DNA of 64,000 nucleotides from an uncultured Coriobacteriaceae bacterium (GTDB lineage: Bacteria; Actinomycetota; Coriobacteriia; Coriobacteriales; Atopobiaceae): positions 186,001 to 250,000 of the forward strand of contig CADAAU010000001.1 of assembly GCA_902786015.1 (NCBI GenBank), in the 5' to 3' direction. Position 1 is the first letter of the stretch. Each line of letters begins with the position of its first letter. The translations under genes and the position numbers were made by a program. This document shows, in pieces, positions 1-9,193 of the stretch. The notes under the pieces were generated by a model that ran no database searches, was not told the origin of the DNA, and saw nothing but the letters and a program-made list of their open reading frames with translations.

Positions 1-3000
1 GAGGCTACTACGCGCGTGCCCAAAGAGGGAACCTATGCGTTGCGAGCTCAGCTTGTCGACGTTGCTGGTAATGCCTCGGCACTTTGGGAGTGCCATGTGG
101 TGGTCGACACAATGCCGCCGGCTTGCAGCGTTTCCTTCGTGCGTGATGACGTGCACACCGAGGAACATGAGGACGAGTTCTATCGCACTCCGCGAAAGGC
201 GATCGTCCGCATCCAAGAACGAAACTGGGACGATTTGCGGCAACTGGAAGTTCGTGCGGTCTCGGAGGATGGCACTACGCGCGCACTTGGGGCAAATGAC
301 TTTCGAGCCGAGGATGACGATTGGCATGTATGTGAGGTCGAATTTGAGCATGAGGGCGAGTATCGGCTCCTGTGTGATGCAACCGACGTTGCCGGAAACG
401 TCATGGATCCATGGCATGGTCCCTCATTCGTGGTAGACCTGACCGATCCCGTGGTCGAGGTCACCTACGACGGGGAGGAACTGACGAAGGGCAGGTTTGC
501 GCGAACCCCCCGTACGGCAACCATCAAGGTCATCGAGCGAAACTGGGGCGGTGACGAAAACTGCACCGTGGAAGTTGCGATGAGAAACGCGGCATCCTCG
601 AGCGTTCCACAACCTTCTGCCTGGCGTGTTGTAGACTCCATGCGGCCTGACGAACATGTGTGTAGTGTTGCGCTCGACCGTGACGGTGTCTATGTGCTGC
701 GCGTGAACGGTCGCGACCGAGCAATGCGCTCCCTGCGATGTGGGAGCCATGAGGGCTTTGTCGACGAGTTTGTGGTAGACACGCAGGCTCCATCCGTATC
801 TATAGACTTCCTGCCTTCTTCATATACCGAGCACGATGGAATCATGTACCTGAATCACGCCCTCGAGGTGCCTGTGAGCGTGCAAGACCGCAACCTTGAC
901 GCGGAGCAGAGCACGCTCGGGTGGGACGGTACGAGCATAACTTGCGGCGGGGTTGACGCATGGGAAGTCGAGGAGTCCGACCAGACTGGCATGGTGACGC
1001 GAAGCCGAACCCTAAGGTACGGCCATGGATTCCATACGTCACCGTCAATGGCTGCGAAAGATCTTGCGGGCAACGAAACGGTGCAGGTGGGGAGACCCTT
1101 TGTAGTGGACCTCGAGGCTCCAAGGCTTGTCTCGGTCTCGAGTACGGACATGCCAGCGGCTGCATACGATTGCGAGACACCAGAGGGGAAGGGGGAGCTG
1201 CAAGTCTTCGATCGTCCGACTCGTCTGGTGTTTGAAGTCGAGGACCAATACCTTCTTGATGGAGCAAGCATCTACGATCCGGATGGCCAATACCGTCTGG
1301 AACAAAACGTTGGGCGGGGAAATGCAAAAGGCAGCGCGGTTGTCAGCCTTGTGGATGGAACGGACTCTCACGAGAGAGAGTCCTATGACAGGGACATCGT
1401 GTTCAGCGTGGCCGACATTGCGGGCAACCGACATAGCTGGACGCTTGACAAACGGGGCAACGTGGTCGCCGACACGGTTTCGCAGGGGATAGAACCCGGT
1501 CTCAACGGCACGGACTCCAACCTGCTTGCCCTCATGCAGGACACGATTGCTCCCACGATAGAGGTAAAGGGAGTCGAACCTGGCATTGTTACGAACCAAA
1601 CCCAAGTTGCGGACGTGAACGTACACGAATTCAACTTCTCGTTCCTGCGGCTGCTGAGGCCACGCGACGTGGCGGTTCGCGTCACGTGTCGTGATGCGAC
1701 GCCGGAGGGGAGAACTCGTGTCGAGGAATTTGACGTCTCGAGGTTCGAGGGGACGGATCCAGCATGGTCGATGACCAAGGAGTTTGCAGCGGACGGAAAC
1801 TATGCGATGGAGGCCTTCTTTACCGATGTGGCTGGACACCCGTCCAATCGCGTGCAGATTGGCGAGTTTACCGTAGACAAGACTCCTCCCGTCATAGAGG
1901 TGAGCTGGGACCACGGACTCGATGAGGCACGGGCGCATGGAGGTCGGCGATATTTTGCAACGACGAGGTGCGCGACCGTAGTCGTGCACGAGCACAACTT
2001 TCGTCCTGAGGATGTGTCAATAGACGCTGGTCCTGAAGGCGTGGTCGGTCCCTGGAGCGAACTGGGGGATGACCGCCATACATGCACGGTCACGTACACG
2101 CATGAGGCAAAGGACTGTCATCTGACGGTTGGCGCCAAGGATCAGGCGGGAAACGAGGCGCAGGCTTACGAGCAACGGGGCTTCGTAATAGACCTGACTC
2201 CACCCACGGCGCAGGTTCTCAATGTCATGGGACCACACGGAGAGCGCGCGTTTGCCAAAGACGTAGAACCCACGCTCTTGTTTGACGACGGGGACCAGGG
2301 GAACTTTGACATGGGGTCCCAGGGCTGGTCGTATCGCATCCAAGGCATGCGTGCAGAAAACGTTGCAGAACGCGGCGACCTCCATAGATTCGGTCAGACG
2401 GAGCGGACTACGGATGCGGGAGCAAGCGTGACGTTCGGCGAGTTCGGCGTGCTCAACGAGGCCTCGGGCACATACGACGTGGGCTACGACGACGTCTATA
2501 CCATCACGGCTTGGGCAAAGGACCTGGCAGGCAACGAGTCTCAGCACGTGAGTGCGACGTTTTCGGTCAACAGGTTTGGGTCGAACTTCTTTGTGGAGAA
2601 TGCCGACAGGCTGTGTGCCGCAAACCAAATGTCTGGCGATGACGGCGAGGGAATGGTTCCTTTGCCGGAGGCCCCCCAGATTGTCGTGCATGAGGTCAAC
2701 GTGAGCGGCTCCCAGAGTGCATCCGATCACCGCGTGCTACGTGACTACGCAAACGCAGTGGAAGAGCTCGCACAAGATGCCAACGGCGAGCAACGCAGTT
2801 CGTTCGAAGGGGGTTATCACCTACAGGCATTAACCGAGTCGAGCGCATATAACGAGTATGCTGGATGGTCCGAGTACGTGTACACAATCCGTAGGGGTAA
2901 CTTTGGCGAGGGCGCCCTTGGTCGGGGTGATGGCCAGGGTAGATATCGCATCAACGTGAGCTCGGTGGACGAGGCGCAAAACACGAATACCACGAGCCGA

Positions 3001-3492
3001 TACTGGTCGTCCGATCGAGTGCGCGACAAGGCAGCAGACAAGAGCGCTACGGTCACCTTTACCCTTGACGAGCTCGCACCCGCAATCGAGCACCTTGATG
3101 TTGGTCCTGGCATGGCAGTGGGAAGGGAGTACCTCGCCTCGTTTCGCGTGACGGACGACATCAGTTGCGGAGACAGCCTGGAGGTGCTGGTGGACGGAGA
3201 GGCCGTTGACGTGCGCGCGGCCGGATCGGAAAGAATCATCAACGCCCATGACGTCGGCTCGGGAACGTATGAGTTCGTCATTCCCGCGCGCTCCTTCGCG
3301 CCACATGTGATTAGCGTTCGGGTGACTGACTATGCGGGTCGCTCGGTGTCACAACATGCGTCGGCTCTCGTGACCACGCTTGTTCCCGAGATGGCTCTTG
3401 TACTGGGATTGCCCGCTGCGGGGGCCTTCGTCGTTGCCGTCGTCGTGCGACACAGACGCGCGGCAGAGCCCGAATACCCACATGCCGTATAG
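1..3492 (+). CDS. Large Ig-like-repeat membrane surface protein (5' end outside window)
   Basis: The reading frame is open from base 1, so the true start lies upstream; about 1,160 residues are visible. The protein is built from recurring units of roughly 100-120 residues. Each contains a D-x-AGN motif followed by a strand of the type F-V-V-D-x-x-x-P (for example VVVDTMPPA, FVVDLTDPVV, FTVDKTPPVI, FVIDLTPPTA), the hallmark of bacterial Ig-like or cadherin-like beta-sandwich repeats. A single hydrophobic segment near the C-terminus (MALVLGLPAAGAFVVAVVV) is followed by a short basic tail, so it should be an extracellular protein anchored by one C-terminal membrane helix; there is no LPXTG motif. 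Only 39 bp and no terminator separate it from the WXG100 gene, so co-transcription with the type VII locus is likely. A role as scaffold, adhesin or channel partner is inference. Confidence 0.75.
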   Translation, partial: EATTRVPKEGTYALRAQLVDVAGNASALWECHVVVDTMPPACSVSFVRDDVHTEEHEDEFYRTPRKAIVRIQERNWDDLRQLEVRAVSEDGTTRALGANDFRAEDDDWHVCEVEFEHEGEYRLLCDATDVAGNVMDPWHGPSFVVDLTDPVVEVTYDGEELTKGRFARTPRTATIKVIERNWGGDENCTVEVAMRNAASSSVPQPSAWRVVDSMRPDEHVCSVALDRDGVYVLRVNGRDRAMRSLRCGSHEGFVDEFVVDTQAPSVSIDFLPSSYTEHDGIMYLNHALEVPVSVQDRNLDAEQSTLGWDGTSITCGGVDAWEVEESDQTGMVTRSRTLRYGHGFHTSPSMAAKDLAGNETVQVGRPFVVDLEAPRLVSVSSTDMPAAAYDCETPEGKGELQVFDRPTRLVFEVEDQYLLDGASIYDPDGQYRLEQNVGRGNAKGSAVVSLVDGTDSHERESYDRDIVFSVADIAGNRHSWTLDKRGNVVADTVSQGIEPGLNGTDSNLLALMQDTIAPTIEVKGVEPGIVTNQTQVADVNVHEFNFSFLRLLRPRDVAVRVTCRDATPEGRTRVEEFDVSRFEGTDPAWSMTKEFAADGNYAMEAFFTDVAGHPSNRVQIGEFTVDKTPPVIEVSWDHGLDEARAHGGRRYFATTRCATVVVHEHNFRPEDVSIDAGPEGVVGPWSELGDDRHTCTVTYTHEAKDCHLTVGAKDQAGNEAQAYEQRGFVIDLTPPTAQVLNVMGPHGERAFAKDVEPTLLFDDGDQGNFDMGSQGWSYRIQGMRAENVAERGDLHRFGQTERTTDAGASVTFGEFGVLNEASGTYDVGYDDVYTITAWAKDLAGNESQHVSATFSVNRFGSNFFVENADRLCAANQMSGDDGEGMVPLPEAPQIVVHEVNVSGSQSASDHRVLRDYANAVEELAQDANGEQRSSFEGGYHLQALTESSAYNEYAGWSEYVYTIRRGNFGEGALGRGDGQGRYRINVSSVDEAQNTNTTSRYWSSDRVRDKAADKSATVTFTLDELAPAIEHLDVGPGMAVGREYLASFRVTDDISCGDSLEVLVDGEAVDVRAAGSERIINAHDVGSGTYEFVIPARSFAPHVISVRVTDYAGRSVSQHASALVTTLVPEMALVLGLPAAGAFVVAVVVRHRRAAEPEYPHAV

Positions 3493-3531
3493 GGTGGCAC
3501 ACGGTCGCCCTAGGGATAGAAAGGAAGCATC

Positions 3532-3819
3532 ATGGCAGGTCAGATTAGGATTACTCCCGATCAGATGCGCTCGCGCGCAAACGAGTATCGCGTGGAGGCG
3601 GGAAACGTGGAGCGCGTCATCTCAAAGATGGACCAGTTGCTCCGCATGCTCGAGGGGGAGTGGGAAGGCGAGGCGAGTCGTGCCTACTCGGCCCGTTTTG
3701 CCGAACTGCGCCCCGGCTTCGTGAAGGCCAAGGAGCTTATCGACGAGATCGCTCGCGCGCTCGACAACACGGCGGCGACTCTTGAGGAGACCGACGCTCG
3801 CATCGCCGCAGGCATGTAA
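3532..3819 (+). CDS. WXG100 family protein (EsxA-like)
   Basis: This 95-residue helical-hairpin protein has the W-x-G turn as W44-E-G46, at the position and overall length typical of WXG100 proteins. Such proteins are small secreted substrates and structural partners of type VII secretion. A good ribosome-binding site (aaaggaag, 3520-3527) precedes the ATG. It is the first small gene of the locus and lies directly upstream of the EssC-type ATPase, the usual arrangement in T7SSb clusters. A 10-bp perfect hairpin follows the stop codon and may set its expression above that of the ATPase gene. No canonical YxxxD/E tail motif is seen at the C-terminus, which ends ARIAAGM. Confidence 0.9.
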   Translation: MAGQIRITPDQMRSRANEYRVEAGNVERVISKMDQLLRMLEGEWEGEASRAYSARFAELRPGFVKAKELIDEIARALDNTAATLEETDARIAAGM

Positions 3820-3827
3820 TTTGACGC

Positions 3828-3852
3828 GCGGAGGGGCACCAGGCCCCTCCGC
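3828..3852 (+). terminator. Intercistronic hairpin between WXG100 and EssC genes
   Basis: Arms gcggaggggc (3828-3837) and gcccctccgc (3843-3852) form a perfect 10-bp GC-rich stem with a 5-nt loop. No run of T follows, and the essC-like ribosome-binding site begins 12 bases later. It therefore looks like a partial terminator or a 3'-end stabiliser of the abundant WXG100 transcript rather than a full stop. Confidence 0.6.
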
Positions 3853-3876
3853 ATCGTGCAGTCCGAAAGGGAGACC

Positions 3877-6800
3877 ATGGTGCATACCCTGCTCATAACC
3901 GTCCGTTCGAAAGACACGAGCCATACCTGTCCATATGATGGGGACATGCAGCCGTTTTTGTGGATTGGTCCCGGCGGGAGTTGTGGGCCCGACGAGGCTT
4001 ATGCGTGCCTCGAGCGTAGCTCAAACAAACTGCGGCTTAAGGCGAACGCAGCGACAAAAGTAAGTGCTGCGGGCAGCCGTGGGGGATGGGTGATGGCCAC
4101 GGAGGTCGATGAGGACCGAGCGGGCATCTATGCAGTCAAGAAGGGCGAAGAGACCCTCACGCTCTATGTGCGCTCGTCGACGTCGGGCATGCGACACTTC
4201 TCGTTGCACGCGTGTCCAAATGATGCACAGATTACGATCGGACGAAGCGACGGGAACGTTGTGAGGTATCAGAACCCCCTTGTGTCTCTGCGCCACGTGC
4301 GTTTGGACGTGCGAGGCACCACGCTCGTCTTGTTGGACTTACAGAGCGCGAATGGAACCTTTGTTAATGGCAGGCGCATCCTTCCCCTGCAGCCCCGTGT
4401 GCTTGATCCTGGCGATGTGGTGCAGATACTCGATTTGACGATGACGGCTGGAAAGCGGTTGATTTGCATCAATGCGCCTGAGTCATTGTGCATTCGTGAG
4501 GGCGGTGGGCTGCCCCGTTTTGAGCGTTTGTGCCCCCATGGAGACGCGCGGCACGAAGCTGGCGAACATGCTCTGTTCTATCCTGCTCCGCGCCTTACCA
4601 AATCGATTCATCCTCTACGTCTCGTGGTGGAAGATCCACCGGCGCGACGCGAGCCGAATCGCACGCCTGCGATCGTGCAGCTTGGACCCTCGTTCGCCAT
4701 GGGTCTCACGTCCGTTTTCATGGCGATGAGCAGCGTGTCAAGGATGATGGGAGGTGCCGATGTCCTTACTTACGCACCGTCTGCAGCCATGGCGGCTGCG
4801 ATGGTCGCTGGCTCTCTTATCTGGCCACTCGTCTCGCGCTCATATCGGCGTAGGCAACTTGCTGCTGACGAGCGAACGCGGACGCAGGCGTACGTCTCGT
4901 ACCTCGACGGGATAGAGAACGAGCTGGTGGACGAGATGCACAGGCAGGAGGAGGTCATCAACGAAAACCGTCTTTCTGTCACGGAATTGTTCAAACGAGC
5001 GCGGGAGCTCTCTCCGTTGCTCATGAACCGCACGAGTGTTCACGAGGACTTCTTGGAGCTTAGGGTCGGCGTGGGTGATTGTGCCGTCCAGACCGATGTT
5101 ACATGGCCAAAGCGGCGATTGACGATCAAGAACGATCCGATGCTCGACAAGGTCGGCGAGCTGCAGGGAAATCAGCCCTTCTTGCGCGATGTTCCCTTGG
5201 CATTCAATCCTGCGCGCCATTTTGTGACGGGGGTTCTTGGCGAACGGAGGCGTGTATGGGAGTTTGTGCGAGGTCTTGTCGTGCAGGCGTGTGCTTTCTA
5301 CAGCTATCAGGATGTAAAATTTGTGCTCATAGGTAACGGGCATGAGCGTGGGGAATGGGAGTTCTTGACTCCGTTGGGTCATTGGTACCAAGCTGATGGC
5401 CATCAACGTCTTGTAGCTCTAACCCATGCTGGCATGGCTGAGGTTGACGCGATGCTCGTGCACGAGCTCGAACGGCGCGAGAAGACTACGGCCGAGGTGC
5501 TTGGCGATTTTGGTGCGTACTATCTTGTCATATGTGCCAACGAGGAGCTTGCGGAACGGTCAGAGGCCCTAAGACGAATTCTTGCGTTGCGCCAAAATGT
5601 TGGATTCTCGCTCGTCTACCTCGCCCAAAACCTAAGGGACCTGCCGCGCGAGTGCGCCTATCTTATTGATTTGGCACCTGAGGGCAGCACGGGTGTGAGC
5701 GGCGAGATTAGAAAGGGGCGCGAGGCCCAAAGACCTCGTTCTGCCCGCATGTTCGAGCGAGTGGACGTGAGTGGCACGCTTGTGACCTTCGACCCAGACG
5801 TGTATGTAACGGCTAGCCAAGCACGATCCTTCTCGCTCGACTTGGCTCGCATACGGTTGGGCGTGCCAGGCGCTCGAGCGTCGGTGCCCGTTTCGGTGGG
5901 CTTTTTGGAGGTGTTTAGGGTCGGCAACGTCGACCACCTCAACATAGGCCAGCGCTGGGCCCAAAACGACGCCTCACGGTCCCTCCAGGCGCAGGTGGGG
6001 GTTGACGATCAGGGAGCGGTTGCATATCTCGACCTGCACGAGAACATTCATGGTCCGCACGGTCTTATTGCGGGGACCACAGGATCGGGAAAGTCCGAGT
6101 TCATCGTTTCGTATGTGCTCTCGCTTTGCGTGAACTATGCGCCTGACGAGGTTGCCTTCGTGCTCATCGACTACAAGGGAGGTGGGCTTGCCGGAGCCTT
6201 TGACAACGAACGATTTCACCTGCCGCACCTTGCGGGAGTCATCACCAATTTGGATGGAGGCGCCATCAGACGCTCGCTCGTGTCGCTCAAGGGCGAGCTA
6301 CGTCGCCGACAGAGCCTCTTTTTGGCCGCAAGGGATTGTACAGGGGAGTCAACGATGGACATTTATCGTTACATCTCTTTTTATCGGCAGGGCGTACTTA
6401 AGGACCCGCTGCCCCACCTCTTTGTGATTGCTGATGAGTTCGCTGAGCTCAAGAAGCAGGAACCTGACTTCATGAACGAGCTTGTATCTGCTGCGCGTAT
6501 AGGTCGATCGCTTGGAATCCATCTTATCCTGGCTACTCAAAAGCCAACTGGAGTGGTAGATGACCAAATATGGTCGAACGCGCGGTTCAAGGTGTCGCTC
6601 AAGGTGTCGGACGCTGCTGACTCGCGCGAGATGATTCGACGCCCAGATGCTGCTGAGCTTACCCATCCTGGCCAATATTATATGCTGGTTGGCTACAACG
6701 AGTCGTTTACTGCGGGGCAAGCCGCCTATGCAGGGAAGCCTTACGTGCCATCGAGTCGCTTCGAGCCCGAGCGCGACAAGGCCGTGGAGCTCATCGATTC

Positions 6801-8457
6801 CGAGGGTCGCCTTATTGCCACGCAGCGGCCGCCTGTGAAGCGTGTCGGACAAGAAACGTCTGAGCTCAATGCTGTCTTGGCCCAGATTCAGAAGACCTCG
6901 CAAGTCGTCTCCAAGCATGCCCGACGCCTCTGGCTTGATCCGCTGCCCTCACGCGTGTTGCTCGACGATTTGGTGCATCGGTATGGAAAGCTGAGCCGCG
7001 GGGGACTCGCTTGCATCGTGGGAGAGCTCGACGATCCCGAAAGGCAGGAGCAGCGCCGATATGAAGTGGATTTGGAGCAGGAGGGCAACGTTATGTTGTT
7101 TGGATCGGCTGCCTCGGATGTGGACGGCCTGCTCAAGTGCATGCTCGTCTCCCTTGCCATGACGTATGGTCCGGATGAGGTTTGGCTGTATGCGATGGAC
7201 TTTGGGTCGAGTGCCCTGTCCGATCTGGACGTGTTGCCGCATACGGGCGGGGTCGTGCTGGCCGGTGACGAGGAACGCACGCACAACCTCATGCGACTGT
7301 TGGAGCGCGAGGTTGCCGCCCGTAGAGAAGCCCGTCCGAAGCATCATTTATCGCCCTTGCCGCGCATCGTGGTGGGAATCGCGAATCTCGCGTCTTTCTC
7401 CGAGCGATTCGAACAGCTCGAAGAGCGCTTGGTAGCGCTCACGCGTGATGCGCCGCGTTATGGCATGCACTTTGTGGTGACGACAACGGCTCCAAACGCG
7501 CCGCGCATGCGCCTTCGGACGAACTTTGGCCTGTTGTTGCCTACGATTCTTAACGATCCGGGCGATTATTCGCAAATCTTGGGCAACTTGAACGGAATGC
7601 CCACGCCTCGCCAACCACGTCGTGGCTTGGCGCGGATGGGCAAACAAATCCTTGAGTTTCAGGGAGCGTATCTGGGTGCCGAGCATGATGGTGAGCGCGA
7701 ATGGATCCGAGAGGTGGCGTGCGTCGGCACCGAAGCACATCCCTGCATGGCACCGACGATTCCGACGCTTCCCAGGACAGTGCATGCCAGCGAGATGGGA
7801 GAGCTCGAGCCCGTTAGCATCCCCGTAGGGTTTTGCAAAGAGAGCGTGGTCCCACTGCACTTCAGCCTGGCCAAATCGCCCTGCATGCTCGTATTGGGCA
7901 ATGACATGGATTCCATCGGCCTGTATCTTCGCGGTCTGTTTGAGGCGTTGGCGCAAGCGCGCAATCTCGATTTCTACTTTATCGATTCGCAACATGTGCT
8001 GGGCGAGGTCAAAGACCCGCATGTACTCCAGAACGTCGATGAAGTGTGTGGCTTTGTCCGCGAGCTTTCGGCGGGTTCGGTGGCTCCCTGCTACCTGATT
8101 CTGACGAGCGTCGTGCAGACGATGAATGGGCTGCCGGATGAGGAGCGCGAGCTGCTCGAAACGTTCATCGTTACCGAGCACCACGTCGAGGGACATCCGA
8201 TTGTCGCTGCGACCGAGCTTTGGCGCACAAAGTCCTTGTATCAGGACTGGTACAAGGTCCTGTCTGCATACGGAAATGGGGTGTGGATCGGCAGCGGTTT
8301 CGCGGAGCAAACGGTGTTTGGTTTCTCGCGATCGCTCCCTGCGTATCGCGAGCTAGCAGCCCGCTCGGATGGCTTCTTGGTAACGAGAGGAATGGTTAGG
8401 GGTGTCCGACTTCTGGAACCGCGGTCCTCGGAGCTTAAGGAGGGGATGCCGTCGTAG
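3877..8457 (+). CDS. essC: Type VII secretion FHA/FtsK-SpoIIIE ATPase (EssC-like)
   Basis: This 1,526-residue protein has the EssC layout. An N-terminal FHA domain lies at about residues 115-195 (IGRSDGN, SLRHVRL, NGTFVNG). Two closely spaced membrane segments follow (FAMGLTSVFMAMSSV and AAMAAAMVAGSLIWPLV), then three FtsK/SpoIIIE-type modules. The first has an intact Walker A (GTTGSGKS, residues 733-740) and Walker B (VLIDYKGGG, D765). The second (LFGSAASDVDG) and third (LVLGNDMDSIG) lack the GK[S/T] and look degenerate. The family is the membrane motor that recruits and drives WXG100/LXG substrates through the type VII channel. I place the start at ATG 3877 rather than the in-frame GTG 3856, because gaaaggga sits 5 nt before it. 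FHA domains bind phosphothreonine, so Ser/Thr kinase control is plausible. Confidence 0.93.
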   Translation: MVHTLLITVRSKDTSHTCPYDGDMQPFLWIGPGGSCGPDEAYACLERSSNKLRLKANAATKVSAAGSRGGWVMATEVDEDRAGIYAVKKGEETLTLYVRSSTSGMRHFSLHACPNDAQITIGRSDGNVVRYQNPLVSLRHVRLDVRGTTLVLLDLQSANGTFVNGRRILPLQPRVLDPGDVVQILDLTMTAGKRLICINAPESLCIREGGGLPRFERLCPHGDARHEAGEHALFYPAPRLTKSIHPLRLVVEDPPARREPNRTPAIVQLGPSFAMGLTSVFMAMSSVSRMMGGADVLTYAPSAAMAAAMVAGSLIWPLVSRSYRRRQLAADERTRTQAYVSYLDGIENELVDEMHRQEEVINENRLSVTELFKRARELSPLLMNRTSVHEDFLELRVGVGDCAVQTDVTWPKRRLTIKNDPMLDKVGELQGNQPFLRDVPLAFNPARHFVTGVLGERRRVWEFVRGLVVQACAFYSYQDVKFVLIGNGHERGEWEFLTPLGHWYQADGHQRLVALTHAGMAEVDAMLVHELERREKTTAEVLGDFGAYYLVICANEELAERSEALRRILALRQNVGFSLVYLAQNLRDLPRECAYLIDLAPEGSTGVSGEIRKGREAQRPRSARMFERVDVSGTLVTFDPDVYVTASQARSFSLDLARIRLGVPGARASVPVSVGFLEVFRVGNVDHLNIGQRWAQNDASRSLQAQVGVDDQGAVAYLDLHENIHGPHGLIAGTTGSGKSEFIVSYVLSLCVNYAPDEVAFVLIDYKGGGLAGAFDNERFHLPHLAGVITNLDGGAIRRSLVSLKGELRRRQSLFLAARDCTGESTMDIYRYISFYRQGVLKDPLPHLFVIADEFAELKKQEPDFMNELVSAARIGRSLGIHLILATQKPTGVVDDQIWSNARFKVSLKVSDAADSREMIRRPDAAELTHPGQYYMLVGYNESFTAGQAAYAGKPYVPSSRFEPERDKAVELIDSEGRLIATQRPPVKRVGQETSELNAVLAQIQKTSQVVSKHARRLWLDPLPSRVLLDDLVHRYGKLSRGGLACIVGELDDPERQEQRRYEVDLEQEGNVMLFGSAASDVDGLLKCMLVSLAMTYGPDEVWLYAMDFGSSALSDLDVLPHTGGVVLAGDEERTHNLMRLLEREVAARREARPKHHLSPLPRIVVGIANLASFSERFEQLEERLVALTRDAPRYGMHFVVTTTAPNAPRMRLRTNFGLLLPTILNDPGDYSQILGNLNGMPTPRQPRRGLARMGKQILEFQGAYLGAEHDGEREWIREVACVGTEAHPCMAPTIPTLPRTVHASEMGELEPVSIPVGFCKESVVPLHFSLAKSPCMLVLGNDMDSIGLYLRGLFEALAQARNLDFYFIDSQHVLGEVKDPHVLQNVDEVCGFVRELSAGSVAPCYLILTSVVQTMNGLPDEERELLETFIVTEHHVEGHPIVAATELWRTKSLYQDWYKVLSAYGNGVWIGSGFAEQTVFGFSRSLPAYRELAARSDGFLVTRGMVRGVRLLEPRSSELKEGMPS

Positions 8458-8499
8458 GGATGCGAAGGATTGAACTGCACGCGACGAAGGGAGATACAG

Positions 8500-8829
8500 A
8501 TGTTTGACCCACATAAGGATTGGCTGCCCATAGGGACCGTGGTGCGCCTTAAGGGCGCGGACCGGCTTGCAATGATCGTCGGCTATATGGCTGTGGATGG
8601 GAACACGCGCCAGGCGTGGGACTATGCCGGATACCCATATCCCGAGGGTAAGCAAGATCCCGAAGAGGTGTTCTTTGACCGTGAAAACATCGATGAGCTG
8701 TACCAAGCGGGCTTTTGTGATGCCGAGGGAATGGCGTTTTTGGCTTATATCTCCTCCGCAGAGCCTTCGTATAAAAAAGACCGTGCCGCGCGCAAGTCGC
8801 AGCTGGCCGTCGTGGGAGCAAGGGAGTGA
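8500..8829 (+). CDS. DUF4176-like T7SS accessory protein
   Basis: A 109-residue protein. Its N-terminal half (WLPIGTVVRLKG, AMIVGYMAV, WDYAGYPYPEG) matches the DUF4176 pattern, a small beta-rich family that recurs beside LXG-type toxins in T7SSb loci. Start ATG 8500 follows aagggag. It sits 42 bp after the EssC-like gene and 6 bp before a second WXG100 gene, so it is part of the same transcription unit. The C-terminal third is charged and basic. A 104-residue paralogue is encoded at 11079-11393. The biochemical role is not known to me; effector targeting or chaperoning is inferred from neighbourhood. Confidence 0.75.
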   Translation: MFDPHKDWLPIGTVVRLKGADRLAMIVGYMAVDGNTRQAWDYAGYPYPEGKQDPEEVFFDRENIDELYQAGFCDAEGMAFLAYISSAEPSYKKDRAARKSQLAVVGARE

Positions 8830-8835
8830 TAGCTC

Positions 8836-9168
8836 GTGGCAACAAACCAGATTCGAATGGACTATGACGCCACGTTGCAGGCGTCACGCCAGCTCCAGAG
8901 CGTCAGCGACCTCGTTCGGGACGCCCAGGCGCGACAGGGTGGTGTAACGGGCGACCTGATGTCGTGGGAAGGGGCGGCCGCCACCAGAGGAAAGGAGGTC
9001 CTCGCCAAGCTGGATGAGGTCTTGGCCAGCTATGACGATGCCTACAAACAGTTCGCGGCCTTCTTTGTGGCCGCTGCCGAGCAATTCTCGACGGCGGACG
9101 AGGCAGCGGCTCGCAGCATGTCGTCCGAGTGGAACGGCGCATATGGGGCGGGCCAGTCTCAGCCGTAG
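8836..9168 (+). CDS. Second WXG100 family protein
   Basis: A 110-residue helical protein with W44-E-G46, exactly the same motif position as the first WXG100 protein of the locus, followed by a second helix (KEVLAKLDEVLASYDDAYKQ) and a short flexible tail. It starts with GTG 8836 after agggag. It lies just upstream of the large effector-like gene, so it may pair with that protein's WXG-like head or with the first WXG100 protein. The C-terminal tail is longer than in the first copy and ends in a GAYGAGQSQP stretch. Confidence is high for the family and low for the specific partner. Confidence 0.85.
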   Translation: MATNQIRMDYDATLQASRQLQSVSDLVRDAQARQGGVTGDLMSWEGAAATRGKEVLAKLDEVLASYDDAYKQFAAFFVAAAEQFSTADEAAARSMSSEWNGAYGAGQSQP

Positions 9169-9193
9169 GCTGGCAAGCGAAAGGAGTGACGTG

